64,000 nt of DNA from Epiperipatus broadwayi (taxonomy: Eukaryota > Onychophora > Udeonychophora > Euonychophora > Peripatidae): contig JAQFVV010000030.1 of the NCBI GenBank assembly GCA_028023455.1, positions 10,732,495-10,796,494 on the forward strand, given 5' to 3'. Under the pieces are notes generated by a model that saw only the letters and a list, made by a program, of their open reading frames with translations, ran no database searches and had not been told where the DNA came from. A program made the position numbers and the translations under genes. Positions 23,714-36,169 of this stretch are shown here, in pieces (position 1 is the stretch's first letter; each line of letters starts with the position of its first letter).

Positions 23714-26170
23714 TGTTTTTACTAATGTTTTGACCAATAAAAATACAAATATTACATATGTTATGTTTATCAAGTTATATCTGCTATACAACAGCTAGAA
23801 TTAAGAAAAATGTATTTAAGAAATACTTTCACATAAATTGGATAATTGGATTATTACTTTATGAAGATATTACATGCCTGGATTACATTTTTCAGAAAAG
23901 ACTGGAATAATCATTTTATCTTTTTAGGATGTTTAATATTTTCACTAGATTTCATTGAATTTTATTTTGTTATTTATATATTTCATTAAATGGCACTGAG
24001 GTCCATAACTAGGCAATGGAAAAACAAATGTCTAACAAGTGTTCAACTTATGAATAAAAGGAAAAACTTTTTGTAACTTTAAAATTTTTTCATTATTTTT
24101 AGTGTAACATTACTACTTAGAATATTATTGATTTATTGAAAACTAACCTGGTATTATTGTGTGTTTTTTTAATCTTAAAATGGATTAGTTTTTTATTATT
24201 ATTATTATGCTAAATAAAGAAAAATGAGTTTTCAGAAATTAGTTTTCTGACCAGTATAATTAGTAATGATAATTTAGTTAAATGTATGGTCAAAGAAATG
24301 AAATGCTGATACAAAATTTTGACAAATTGTTAAGATTATATGTAATTTTGTTTATTATTGACATTACATTTGTTTGATGACTTTTTAAAATGTTATATTT
24401 TAAAATTAATACTTTATTTTATAATTAGAATATTGAAGGAACTGTGGATATAATTATCATTGTATATGTTATATAAAAAATGCAAGTGAATGTTTTCATA
24501 AATCTTAGGATTTTTTTAAAAAATGTTTGTTTATTATAAATGCTTGAATATGCATACATTTTATAACATTGTTGAATTATTACTACATTATCTTTATGAA
24601 GATTATCTATTATGATACAGAAAAATACAAGCAATACTGATTTCTAAATTATATAATGTAACAAAGAATAAATATAGGTATAAAATTAATGTATATTTTA
24701 TCAAGATCTTCTTGCTTGAAAATTTTCAAAAGTGTCTTGAAATGAATTTATATCTCTGTTGTTTTTTAGTATTGTTGTTTGGAAATTATTTTAGAATGAG
24801 GCTTATATATTTTATGATGTTAATAGAGTTATTCAGTGTGGAAGATATAGAATGGTAATTGGAAGAGTAATTGTTATATGAAATCCCAGGTGTTTAGGGA
24901 TATGTTGAAAAGCTATTATGTGTGAGCTGTATTGTCACACTTTGAACTTGTTGAATATATAGGTAATAAGAGGCTGTATATTATTTTTCCATGGATGGCT
25001 GCATTCCCTTACAGTCAATAAGAGCTAGAATAATACCATGTTATAAATTTTATGGCCTGATAAATATGGACCTATTATTATTTTTGCACTATATTCATGA
25101 TGATATTTTTATAATTCAATAATGTACATTGTAATCACTATCTATCACCACAAGAATCACATTGCAGAGGATAGTTTTATAAGATGGTAAAGTAATAGAT
25201 AAACAGTTAGAAGTTTACAGATTATGTGAAGGCATGATGAGACATATAAAATTTTTTATCACAGATGATATTGAGATATTTGATGCTTGGCATAATATGA
25301 AAGATAAAAGAGGACTGATTAATATTTATCCAATTATTAGAGATCATTTAGTTCACACTAAATGCATATTTGAATTGGAATAAACATGAGAATAATGAAA
25401 AATGATTTGAATCTATGATGCATGTAAAATATAAAAGTAAAATAAATGCAAAATATCAAGCAATATAATTTATTAAAATTGTTAAAAAAATGAAACCTAT
25501 TTAAATAGAAAAGCCCATGAAATTATATTTTATATATGTTTTGCGTAAGTAAATAATTTAAAAGAAGTATTCATATTTTCTTTATTTAAATTTTAGATAT
25601 TAAGGTATCAGAATGTATTAAAATATCAAAATAATATTTTACTGAACTGGAAAGGAAATATTTTAATAATTTTGAAAATACCTCATTATTTATTGCATTT
25701 AGATAGGTATATTTTAAACCTAAATTTATATTTTAAGACTCCAAAATAATAAATATACTTTTATGATAGCATAAATCTATCTCATTAAATTTTGTATTAG
25801 AAATTGGGAGATTTATTTTACTTATTTCCCAGTACAAAAACAATAAAATTTCATTGCTTTATTAAATTAGGATTTTATTTGAAATGGCCAAAATGAAAGC
25901 TATCTTTTTTTTTTTGTTACTTTCTTGCAAAATTTCCAATATAAGTAAAGTTATATTATTATTTTTTTGTTGTATTTTTTTTTAATTTTATAAGCATATT
26001 GTAATAGATGTGATGGTGTTTAATCATAATAAATTGTTCATTGTTTTAAAATTAATATCCTAGTTGAGTTTTGATTTGTCTGCATATTATTCATTTGATT
26101 CTTTATTGCACATGCATGATCCACAGAAATTAATGGTTTCAAATATTATTTACTTGCACATGATTCATAA
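23714..26170. repeat. Dispersed repeat family F, copy 1 (~2.5 kb)
   Basis: Aligns along nearly its whole length, in the same orientation, with 41779-45105. Shared blocks include acagctagaattaagaaaaat (23791), ttagtaatgataattt (24261), tttatgatgttaata (24815), ctagaataa (25027) and ttgagatatttgatgcttg (25271). Identity looks around 80-85% by eye. Class unknown. One short frame is similar in both copies (see findings). Confidence 0.75.
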
Positions 26171-26221
26171 AGATTGTTTAAAATATTATTTCATTTATAA
26201 TTGATTGAATAATAAAGTATC

Positions 26222-26534
<313 letters not shown>

Positions 26535-26535
<1 letters not shown>

Positions 26536-28372
26536 GAAGAAATAATCATTGGTTATTGTTTTTTTTAAATGATCCAACATCAGTGAGAGATACTGAATAT
26601 TGCCACTATATTAAATTAATTATATTTTAAGAATGCCACATAAAATAAATAAAAATTGTACAGTGTTTTTCAGAATCTTATTATTTTATTTATATTTTGT
26701 TGCTAAACATTGATTATTAAATAGATTTAATGTTGAGTTATTAAGGTATTTTAATTGCTTATCGTTGCAATTGTTGTAAAAGTAGTTAGATATCATGTAA
26801 AATCCCTCTTCACATTTAATTACAGAATCTTAATTAATTATTTTGTTGTATAACTAGTGTCAGAAATGAACCTGAGATTATTTTTAAAATAATTGTAGAA
26901 TTTGTATTGAAATATGATGAGTAAGAATTATCAATTAATGTTAAATTTTCAATTAGTATTTTATTAATGAAGTATTAATTTATTGATGGCTATTTCAATT
27001 AGTATTTTATTAACGAAGTAGTAATTTATTGATGGCTATTTCCGTATTAAATTTTCAAACTGTATTTACGATTATTAAATGGGTGTATAAAGACATGAGA
27101 ATATTATGTAGTAGTTTTTATGTGAATTTAGTGGGGTAATATTCTTAGGTGATTGGAAATGTATCTTTAGAGATGTATCCTTAATGTTTAAGCCATTGTA
27201 TCTCACTGAATTTTTCTTATGAAAAGTTTTATAATTGTATTTATTTTTATTCGAACCATATTTATTTGTAAGAATGAGGTAGTTATAAATATAAATTTAT
27301 TAGTAAAATGAAGAAGTTGAGTATTTTAGTTACAACCTAATTATTTATTGTGAACTTAAATATTATTATATTTTAATTTAAGTTTTTTTTTTTTTATAAT
27401 TAAGTATTATAAAATATTAAATTTATTAGATAATACATGTTAGTAGTGTATCTTGAGATAGTTTTAATCTTAATTTTCTTAATAGTCATTGCTTATGTAG
27501 CTTGATTGTAGTATAATATAGTTATATCCTAGTTAGCCAGATTTTTTATATTAGTTTTTATTTTAACTATGAGTACAGTGAGTAGTTATTAATTGGTGCC
27601 AACAACATGTGGTTTAGTATAAGGATGGTCTGATACGGCATGTAGTATTAATTGAATGTCCCACTATGGGGCAGAATATATACAGTTTGGGGGCTTTGGG
27701 AGGGAGAGCATATTTTTATGTGTTGTGGTAGCAACTTATGACTCGTGATATTATTTAATTTATAATCTATAATCTGTTTATAATGTTAATTTGATTATTT
27801 TACTATATGAAGTCTCATATTTAATGTGGTTTGTACAATTTAAATTATTATTCATTATAAAACAATTATTTTGTCAATTATAAAGTAATAAAGAAATAAA
27901 TAATTGAATTATATAAATGTGGCTATGTTATTTTAAAATTTATGATTATGTAAATTATTCCAAAATAATATGATAATTTTTAAATTCAATTTTATTTCAT
28001 GTGCAATTAATTTATTGTGATCATGTATTGGTGAAAATCTATGTCACTTTTGCAAACAAATGAAACAATAAAATCACAATTTATAGTTTATCCTAAGTTT
28101 AAATTTAGATATTATAGAATTATAATTTTAGTGCAGTATAGAAAAATAATTTAATGGTATTTGTTGTCTTCTGTAGATTGTTGTAGAGAGTCGTTAAGTG
28201 TAGATTGGAAAAAGCTGTTAGGGAATTCTTTTCATGAAAATATTGATATAAAATTTATTAAATATTGTTTATGTTATAAATTTTATTGGTAAAATGTGTT
28301 ATAATGAGTGATTTTTAAAAATATTTTGATATACAGATGTGAGAATCCATAAGTTAATTTAATGTGGCTGAA
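26535..28372. other. AT-rich spacer upstream of the old Gag element
   Basis: No gene is recognisable. It may include the 5' LTR or leader of the decayed element that starts coding at 28373, but no matching second LTR was found. There is a local near-duplication at about 26958-27010 (ttagtattttattaa...gatggctattt repeated). Confidence 0.4.
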
Positions 28373-28453
28373 ATGAAGAAGAAAGAGAAAAAGTCAATAA
28401 TTCTTGAGAAGATTGTTGTTAATCCTCCAGGAATAGATATGACACAAATGTGG

Positions 28454-28515
<62 letters not shown>

Positions 28516-30300
28516 GATTAAAAGCTATTGATAGAATAGATAATACCCTTGAATCTATGATAGAAAATATTAAATATTCTAAGGAAGATATTAAGAAATC
28601 TTTAGATATTAAATTAGATATAATGAATAATAAAATAGATGTAAATAATAAATCTCCTACAGAAGACATTATCCAATCTTTAAATAATAAGATAAGTGAA
28701 AGTAGTAAAACTCTTAATGAAGATATTCAACAATCTTTAACTGATAAGATTGATGAAAATAATAGAACTCTTAGAAAAGATATCGATATTTTTAGATAAT
28801 AAATTAGATATAATGAATAGTAAGATGGAGTGAGAATAATAAAGCTCTTAAGATAGATATTAGTAGTAAATTAGAATTTTTGAATAATAGACTTACATCT
28901 ATGGATGATATATTTGAATAAAACCAACAAACTATGGATCCAATGAGTAATAAAATAGAAGAAAATTATAAAACCGTAGAACTTTTCAAAGAAGTAAAAA
29001 ATAAATTTGATCACCTTAATTCAAAATTTAATAAGAATAAAAAAGCAGTAGAATCTTTGATAAAAGAAGTTAAGCAATCAGACTTTAGACATCAAGAGAA
29101 GTTGAATCAGAAATTGCAATAAGTTACAAATAATACAATAAGAGAATATCAGACTAAGGTTGAGAAGGCTCTTATTCAGTGTCAACTCAATGAAGAAAAT
29201 GTAAATCAGAAGATTGAGAGTTCATATTTGCCATTGACTAGTGAGATTCTTGAAGTAAAAACTCATGTTTCATATATCATGGAAAAAATTGAGGTTATGA
29301 AAGCTGAAGTCATTCAAAATAAAATAAATTTAAAGGAAGAGATAGAGAGCTTATCTGAGAGATTAAGAGGATTGGAGGTACAACAATTAGATGAGCAGTA
29401 ATATTGGTCTAAGATATGTGAAAATATTAAGTGCTTATAGAAATATGTTAAAGAGCAAGTACAAAGACTATGGTATTTAAGAAAAAATACTAATAAATGC
29501 AAAAAAGTCATAAGTCAGAATGTAGATAAGTTCAAATTTGAGCAGAGCATATACATTGGTCTCATTCTTGGGCAGATAAATTTTGAAGAAAAGTTTTGAC
29601 AGTTCCATGATCAAGTGGAAAAAATACTGCAAGTAAAAGAATTGAAGTGGGAAAGAAAAAGTTGTATTTAATAAATGTGACAATTTTATAAGAGCACCTA
29701 GTTTTAATATGATAAATTACCCTAGAAAAAGTAAAAATAATACATTGGATAATATTAATGTTTTGAGGAAAGTAGAGTTAACCCTGGTGATATAAATATT
29801 AGATGTAGAGATTGGTTTGAATAGTTCTATGGCTTAATATTTTATTAAGATAAAATATTTTAGGGGAGAGTACATGAAAAAACCCTCTGAATTTTTAAAT
29901 AATATTGAAATTATTTTACTTATGTCCACTTTCAAAAAGATAGTAATTTCTAGTAATTACCTTTATAAAACTGCCAAATATTTGTGGCAGTCACTTTTTG
30001 AGAAACCTAGTACTTAGAGTGATTATAAATTTATAATTCTTGCAAGCTTATGAGGAAGCGATAAACAAGACAGTATGTTCTACCAAATTTCACAAAAATA
30101 TGTATTATTGGCAAATGAAGTGACTATTTTTTTTCAGAAGTCAGGCAGTAAGTTTGAAAACATTAACAATATTTCCATTATCTTAGAATCAGATTGTCCG
30201 AAGTATAAGACATAACTTACTGAAAACTATAGAGCAAATATTGATTGCAGCACACAGGTACACTGTTGAGGAAGTGTCTGAGATATTCAATTCTTTATAA
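28373..30300 (+). pseudogene. Decayed coiled-coil Gag of an old LTR element (5' part)
   Basis: From ATG 28373 (MKKKEKKSIILEKIVVNPPG) the frame meets a (TA)n(TG)n microsatellite (28458-28511) and resumes as a repeat-rich coiled coil (28512-28798: KKSLDIKLDIMNNKI, SLNNKISESSKTLNEDI). More coiled coil follows at 28934-29400. A capsid-like region is at 29856-30157: EFLNNIEI, then AKYLWQSLFEKPST, a stop (30015-30017), SDYK, another stop (30051-30053), KQDSMFYQISQKYVL, NEV. The Trp-rich helix and the QD...Y pattern match retrotransposon Gag and align loosely with WWNSL...QERVRAQV in the nested gypsy Gag. Both stops could come from TGG codons. The gypsy element interrupts the gene at 30300. Confidence 0.65.
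28458..28511. repeat. (TA)n(TG)n microsatellite inside the old Gag
   Basis: A TA run followed by a TG run between two coding segments of the decayed coiled-coil Gag. Confidence 0.95.
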
Positions 30301-31860
30301 TATAACACCACCGATATCTTTTAAACCGCCATTGTAGGCTTTAACCCGTAGCTTCGAATGAAGATATTTGTGAGCATGGTTTGATTCCATCTCACGCGCC
30401 AATCTTACACGTGGATAAGAATTATCTCATCGAAAACGTAAATAAGGGTTCTGGTATGTATATCTATTTATGGTAGCGCACCGAACCAGCTCAATCTCAG
30501 GGTTTGGGGACGATAGTCTAACTAGAGAACAAAGCTAAAACAATACCTAACTAAGTCTTATATGTCTATTATTATGTACGATAGTTTATTTGTTATAAAT
30601 CCATTAATCTAACCCGGATCTTATCATAAAATTTATTCTATTTACGGCTATACCCATTACCAATAAATCCCATTTATACACGCATATAAATATATCAATA
30701 TTCAAGCGCACAGCCCATTTATTCTGATACACACATATATAATTCATACACGCATCAAAATAGTGCAATTATACATCAGAGCTGTTTATTTAATGTTGTT
30801 ATTTTATTTAATTTTAAAAGAGACCTATTATAGTAATTAATATTGAGGTAACACTAGTTTCTTTATTAAGACACATTCACTGAACATATATTTTTGTGCC
30901 ACGTCAATTTACCTTAGTTCACGCGATCAAAGACAAGTCCGCATTTATAACTCTCCAAGAATACTGGTCTGGTAGATATAACGGATGGCAAACAGTTCCA
31001 ATAGGGTATATCGAATAGCTTATCCCAGAGGTGGAGTAGGTGATTCACTCGCTTTATGACAGGGTCCAATTTTCAAAGATCTTTCATCACCATTACACTT
31101 GATGAAACAAAATTTCTTTATTTTAATAACGCAGTTCGTAAGTCCGCTTCAGGTGAGTTCCACGACAAGTGTCCACTGGGCCGATTAACGAAACTCGCAC
31201 TATAGAATTACCCCGACATTTTGGGTGGGAAAATATTAATGACTTCTTAAGAAAAAAAATTACACGTCCACACAATCTGTAGTTCAAGCCGCGTCTCTTT
31301 TTTTTTTCTATCTATATCTCTCCTTTCGAGCACAACAAAAAGTTCTTTTGTTTTTCACTTTTAACTTTGTAAAATTTTCTCTGTGTATCCGTACGCCACT
31401 GACCAGTTCTTCCATTGTTCTTCAAAAATACCCACTTGACCAGTTTTCAGACTTCTCGATGCCAGTTATTGACTAAACTGCCTACAGCAATTGATTCATT
31501 TCTATTTCTGTCCTCATATGTTCAAGAGATTAATTAACAAAAGAAAAACACGTGTTACCGACAATATTATTAAAACTTTAAAAAAAAACTTAACGGATAA
31601 AATATATACGAATAATCAATTACAATTTATACAGCTCTATATATAATTGATTGTAACCATCACCGATAATACATACGCATATTGTACACTCGCACATACA
31701 ACTATATTTACATATGCATACACACATAACTTTCGCACTCCTTGTAACAGGGTTCGAATGACTATTTACATATATATCTTTTCGCATATAATCGCTCCAT
31801 ATCAACACTCTCAATTAGCACTATTGCCTTATCTCTTGTATTCGAACCCCGTCTGTTACA
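30301..31860 (-). repeat. Gypsy 3' LTR
   Basis: On the minus strand it begins TGTAACAGACGGGG and ends GGTGTTATA. Near its start, tgtaacagggttcgaat (31744) and the inverted attcgaaccccgtctgttaca (ending 31860) can form a hairpin of about 18 bp. It retains nine CpG sites lost in the other LTR. Confidence 0.95.
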
Positions 31861-31870
31861 TACCCCCCTG
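31861..31870 (-). other. Gypsy polypurine tract
   Basis: The minus strand reads CCAGGGGGGTA directly before the LTR start TGTAACAG. The position and purine run fit the plus-strand primer. Confidence 0.8.
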
Positions 31871-31928
31871 GTGCAATAGCCTTCAAATACCTTCTGTGTA
31901 TTTGAACGGCTTCTTAAACGACTCTTTT

Positions 31929-33422
31929 CTATTCTTTATCCCTCTCTGGGTTTGCGAAGGGCTTGAGTGACCGAGCGTTGTATGATCCTTTTACTCCCTG
32001 CCCAGTATCCACCCAAAATGCATGTTTTCCCAGACCTTTTACTATCGTAAATGGGCCCTCATATAAATTGCAAAATTTTTTGCAAATAAACTTTCCAGGT
32101 TCGCTTACATGGGGCGTCCTCACCATTACCTGGTCCCCCACCTTAAAGGAGTGTGAGGAACTCTTGAAACTCTCCTTTCGTTGTCTGCTCCTGTGAACCA
32201 TCGACTGGTAAGCCTGCTGCCTATCCTTTTCTAGATCAATGGGAGTTTCTTCTCCTGGAAAATCAGTCTGGAACAACCTAGGTGCATGTCTACCAAAATG
32301 CAAATGTATCGGAGTGAAGCCAGTAGATTCGTTCACAGCCCAATTCATATAGTTTAAAATGTCCGGAAGGTGTTTGACCCACCTTCTATGGTCGGTTTGG
32401 ACATAAGTACGGAACAACCTACCTAATTCCCGCATCATTCTCTCGCAGGGATTTGACTGAGGGTTACGGATCGAGGTTAACACATGACCGATCTTCAACC
32501 GTTCAGTCCATTTCATCCACTCCCTCGAAACGAATGGGGTTCCATGATCTGATATGATAGTTCGAGGTTTTCCCACTGATGGAATATGCTCCTTTTCCAG
32601 GACACGTATCGTGTTCCACATGTTGGCTTGTGTGATGGGATATGCAGACACCAGTTTAGAGAATAAATCATAAACGACCAGGAGGTATTTTCTTTTATTA
32701 AAGGCCGGCAGTGGGCCATAATAATCCACTGCAACGATTTCCTTAGGTCCTCTGGGAATCATGGACAACATCGGAGCTGCATATTTCTTATTTGCGGGCT
32801 TAACTCTCTGGCAAATTTCGCACTGCCCAATGACCGCTGCAACTTTGCCACGCATGCCTGGCCAGTAAAACCACCTTCTGATCCATCCTTCAGTCTTCAT
32901 TATCCCATAGTGGCCCAACCTGCGGTGCATGTGTGCCACCACGGCAGTCCTCATGTGCCGCGGGATGACTGATCTCCATTCTGCTGGATTTTCCTTAACT
33001 CTGTATTGTAGCACACCTCGCTCCAATCTAAAATTTTGAATAGTCCGCTCGACCCAACCCCCAATCAGTTTGGCTTCTTTACCTTCCAATTGGTCAATGA
33101 CTGGCTGGAGTTGTCGGTCTTCTCTCTGAAAGTACTCCAGGCACCTCAAATCGCTTTCAAGACCCTCATCCGTTCTTAACCCTATGCTTGCTATGTACAA
33201 ATTCTCAGTACTCAGATGATGGGATTGATTGTCCACTGGATTGCGACTCAGAGTATCAGCTACTACATTGTCAGACCCTTTACAATACCTCACTGTATAG
33301 TTGTATTCCTGGAGGTACAGGCTCCACCGTACTAATCTGCTATTGGTGAGGTAGCTGTGGTTGATAAATTCCAGACTCTTGTGGTCAGTAACCACGATGA
33401 CCTCCGAGCCCAGTAACAGCGT
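31929..33422 (-). pseudogene. Gypsy RNase H end and integrase
   Basis: Open from the stop at 33423-33425 to its own stop at 31929; about 497 codons. Counting from the Met at 33395: RNase H tail with TDHKSLEF (3-10) and VADTLSR (45-51). Integrase zinc site H157/H162 with C192/C195. Catalytic core D224 (VAVDYYGPL), D283 (SDHGTPF) and E318 (NPCERM), with 34 residues between the last two. GPF module YEGPF at 445-449. No chromodomain follows. Integrase inserts the cDNA into chromosomes. All catalytic residues are present, but the segment is cut from the upstream frame by a TGA that could be a CGA changed by CpG decay. Confidence 0.92.
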
Positions 33423-33959
33423 TCAAAACTTCTGAAAGGCCCAAACAATGGCCAATGCCTCTTTCTCAGTGGTTGTATAATGTACCTCAGGGCCTTTGAG
33501 TAGCCTGCTCAGAAAATATAGTATACCCATTCTTCCATCTTCTTGCTCTTGAGCCAAGGTCACCCCGAGACCATATCCACTGCTATCTGTCTGAACTATG
33601 AACGGCTTTGAAAAGTCAGGAAAGGCCAGCATAACATGCTCCAAGAAACCCGTCTTCACTCTTTGGAAGGCTTGGTCCTGTTCTTCCGTCCACTTCCACT
33701 CACTACCCTTTTTTAATAACTTCACCAATGGCTCCATCCGTTCTGCAAACCGTTCTTGAAAGCGGTTGTAGAATGTACACAGACCCAGAAATGATCGGAT
33801 CTGTTTCTTGGATCTAGGTTTTGGAAAGTCACGAATAGCTGAGATCTTGTCCGGGTGCGGTTTGAGCCCCTGGGCTCCCACCATGTGCCCAAGAAAGGCC
33901 ACTTCTTTCTGACACAGTGTGCTCTTATTGATATTTATTTTTATGCCCTTTTTTCGCAT
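33423..33959 (-). pseudogene. Gypsy RT connection and RNase H
   Basis: 178 codons in the same frame as the integrase segment. FLGHMVG...LKPHPDKI...FLGLCTFYNRF marks the RT thumb/connection. TDSSGYGLG and TTTEKEALAIVWA are the RNase H catalytic segments (Asp and Glu present). The initial Met lies within the region that should read on from the upstream RT frame. The switch is at a 6-A run (minus strand) near 33948-33953, where a one-base loss would explain the shift. Ends at TGA 33423-33425. Confidence 0.9.
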
Positions 33960-34411
33960 TCTTCTAGAAATAGTCCTATTTCTCGTATGTGTTCCTTGAT
34001 ATCAGTTGAGGCTATCAACACGTCATCCATGTAAATTGTGACCATGTCCTTTATCTCTGAGGATAGCACCTGGTCCAAGCACCTGAGTAAACCGGCCCCA
34101 CTGTTTATTAGACCAAAAGGCATCCTGTTAAATTGATATGAGTGGCCCTCATATCTGAACGACGTGTATTGGCAATCTTCCGGATGTAACTTAATTTGCC
34201 AATAACTGGCAGTTAAATCGAAGGTCGAAAATACCTTCTTTCCTTGGAACTTCCTTAATAATTCTTGCATGGGAGGTGGTACATTGCAGTCTGGTACAGT
34301 CACTTTATTTAACTGTCGAGCGTCAAGACATAATCTAACGGATCCATCTTTTTTTTTACTACCACCATCGGGTTGCAATACGCTGATGAGCATTTTGATA
34401 TAATTCCCCAC
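33941..34411 (-). pseudogene. Gypsy reverse transcriptase, palm
   Basis: Contains KDGSVRLCLDARQLN (about residues 21-35), FDLTASYWQIKL (64-75, first catalytic Asp), MPFGLINSGA (97-106) and the YMDD box (127-130). These are the core RT motifs, so the polymerase active site is intact. The first ~18 codons before KKDGS are out-of-frame sequence. The true frame enters at the 9-A run near 34350, where one base has been lost relative to the upstream segment. Confidence 0.93.
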
Positions 34412-34503
34412 TCTAGCATCTGATCTATTTGCTCTTTTACTGCCTTTCGGTATTGATGTGGGATGGGGTATGACCTAGCTTTGAATGTCTGGCCATCTCT
34501 CAT
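34309..34503 (-). pseudogene. Gypsy reverse transcriptase, N-terminal fingers
   Basis: FKARSYPIPHQYRKAVKEQI followed by WGIISKCSSAYCNPMVVVKK is the conserved fingers region preceding the catalytic palm. The frame is entered after an 11-bp tandem duplication at 34513-34534 that breaks it from Gag-protease. It is lost at the 9-A run near 34350 and then ends in unrelated residues at 34309. Confidence 0.9.
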
Positions 34504-35816
34504 CTTAATTCTCTGCTCAAACCCTGCTCAAACTCTTGGATAACCCTTGGCTTGTCTGAAAAGACATGGTGATACTTGGTCAATGTTTGTTGTAAGGAAC
34601 TATCTTGAACTTTCCCTTCTACTTTCATTCCATCGATCTTATCTTTGAGTTTTTCAGGAACATCCTCCTCTAAATGTAACATTCCTATCGACCATTGAGG
34701 CTCCTCTGTCAGAAAACGTACCACTTCACCCTCACAAGTGACCTGACCCCTCTCATAGTCAAGGTTACATTTGTATCTATTTAGAAAATCTGATCCCAAA
34801 AGGGCCTCATGTACTAAACCTTTCATTATAAGGAACACATGTGAATAGCTCTTTCTATTAATTTTTAGATCCATCCATATCTGCTTTGGCTCTACTTTAG
34901 CTCTCCGGTTGTCTGCCATTGCTATGTGAACTGTTTTTAGAAGGAGAATCGGTATCTCTGGTTGTTCCCTTCTAATTTGGTGGTATAATCTCTCTGATAC
35001 TACCGATACCCGACTGCCCGAATCCATGAGGGCTTCCACATTCATTGAACCCACCTTTATAGGGATGATGGGGCACATCTGAAGTGCATATCCGGGGACC
35101 CGGTCTTCCCAAGAACATATTAAATTGCCTATTTTTTTTGTCCCCTGCTTATCCGCCTCGGTGTCCCCTTTGGGCCTAAGCTTATGATCCTCTATCTGTC
35201 TCCTTTCTGTGTCTATTTCTAATTGGCTCAACATTTTATCAATTGTCCCCCCTGATCTTTCTCCTCTTTTTCCCAGCATCCATCTAATTTCATTGGGCAA
35301 CTTTCTGCATGCCGTTGCTACAATCTGCTCCTCTGATAGTTTACATGCATCTAGAGTTCTCAATGTAGCCACCTGCCGCCTAAAAAAATGTATATACGCT
35401 TCTCCATTACCTTCTTGAAACTCCTGCTCTACCACTTGAGCCCTCACCCTTTCTTGTATTTCTTCATTCCAGAATACATTGGTTAATGCTTCTTTATATT
35501 CCAGAAATGTTCGAGGTTGCTGACTCAGTGAATTCCACCATGTCTCTGCATGTTTCTCTAGATGATGGTATGCTATGATCACTTGGTGTTCATCTGCTAT
35601 CTCATAATACTTATAGTATCTTTCAAGGCTCTTGAGGTGCTCTACGGGTGTCTCCTCCTTTCTCCCTCCATATATTCTTATCTTCAATTCCATTGCCCCT
35701 TTTCTTTCCTTTTTATATATCACTATTAATGCTAAACGTGCCAGGTTCGTCACCCTGGCTTCCAGTGGTCCACTGCATGACCCACCTGATGGACCTTTGT
35801 CCCTCCTTCTTATCAT
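34500..35816 (-). CDS. Gypsy Gag-protease polyprotein
   Basis: Start chosen at ATG 35814-35816 (MIRRRDKGPSGG); the frame is open ten codons further but without an ATG. Numbering from the frame opening: capsid-like region about 65-200 (ETWWNSL, FLEYKEALTNVFW, QERVRAQ). No CCHC zinc knuckle is visible between 200 and 265. Aspartic protease has EALMDSGS at 272-278 (DSG, not DTG) and HEALLGSDFL at 346-355. The last ~50 residues (KYHHVFSD...) are the start of the RT region. Gag packages the RNA and protease cleaves the polyprotein. Protease is fused in frame to Gag, and pol was probably in the same frame before the 11-bp duplication. Confidence 0.9.
   Translation of the reverse strand: MIRRRDKGPSGGSCSGPLEARVTNLARLALIVIYKKERKGAMELKIRIYGGRKEETPVEHLKSLERYYKYYEIADEHQVIIAYHHLEKHAETWWNSLSQQPRTFLEYKEALTNVFWNEEIQERVRAQVVEQEFQEGNGEAYIHFFRRQVATLRTLDACKLSEEQIVATACRKLPNEIRWMLGKRGERSGGTIDKMLSQLEIDTERRQIEDHKLRPKGDTEADKQGTKKIGNLICSWEDRVPGYALQMCPIIPIKVGSMNVEALMDSGSRVSVVSERLYHQIRREQPEIPILLLKTVHIAMADNRRAKVEPKQIWMDLKINRKSYSHVFLIMKGLVHEALLGSDFLNRYKCNLDYERGQVTCEGEVVRFLTEEPQWSIGMLHLEEDVPEKLKDKIDGMKVEGKVQDSSLQQTLTKYHHVFSDKPRVIQEFEQGLSRELR
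34513..34534 (-). repeat. 11-bp tandem duplication breaking gag-pol
   Basis: The plus-strand unit ctgctcaaacc/t occurs twice in direct succession. One copy fewer would keep Gag-protease and RT in a single frame, so the duplication explains the frameshift here. Confidence 0.8.
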
Positions 35817-36147
35817 ATTGAACGATATTGTTTTATAATATCTCAATGTTAGATAAATTCTTAAACCTCTATTTTATAACCCATGACTTTATATATATCA
35901 CAGGACATACATCAACGCTATTTTCCCCCTTGACCACTCGAGAACTTTTCCATCCATACATTCACCACGCAAAATATGCCCATCTACTATCTTTCCAATA
36001 TGTGTTCAAACTCTTTCCGATTTATAACAAAACTATCACTTTTATTTTTCCCTTTTTTTTTTTTTTAAAAAAAAATCCACTCTCATTTGTGAGCTCTTTT
36101 ACGTTACGTTAGGATGCCCTTCTAATGCCCGTTCTCTAACATTCGCA

Positions 36148-36168
36148 GCCCCGTTAGTTGGGACGCCA
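36148..36168 (-). other. Gypsy primer-binding site
   Basis: One base after the 5' LTR the minus strand reads TGGCGTCCCAACTAACGG. The TGG start fits pairing with a tRNA 3' CCA. I cannot assign the tRNA. Confidence 0.65.
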
Positions 36169-36169
36169 T

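Noticed and set aside
31647-31970. Plus-strand frames across the gypsy LTR and integrase end
   Set aside because: Antisense to integrase or inside the LTR; the partner at 37514-37738 is just the other LTR.
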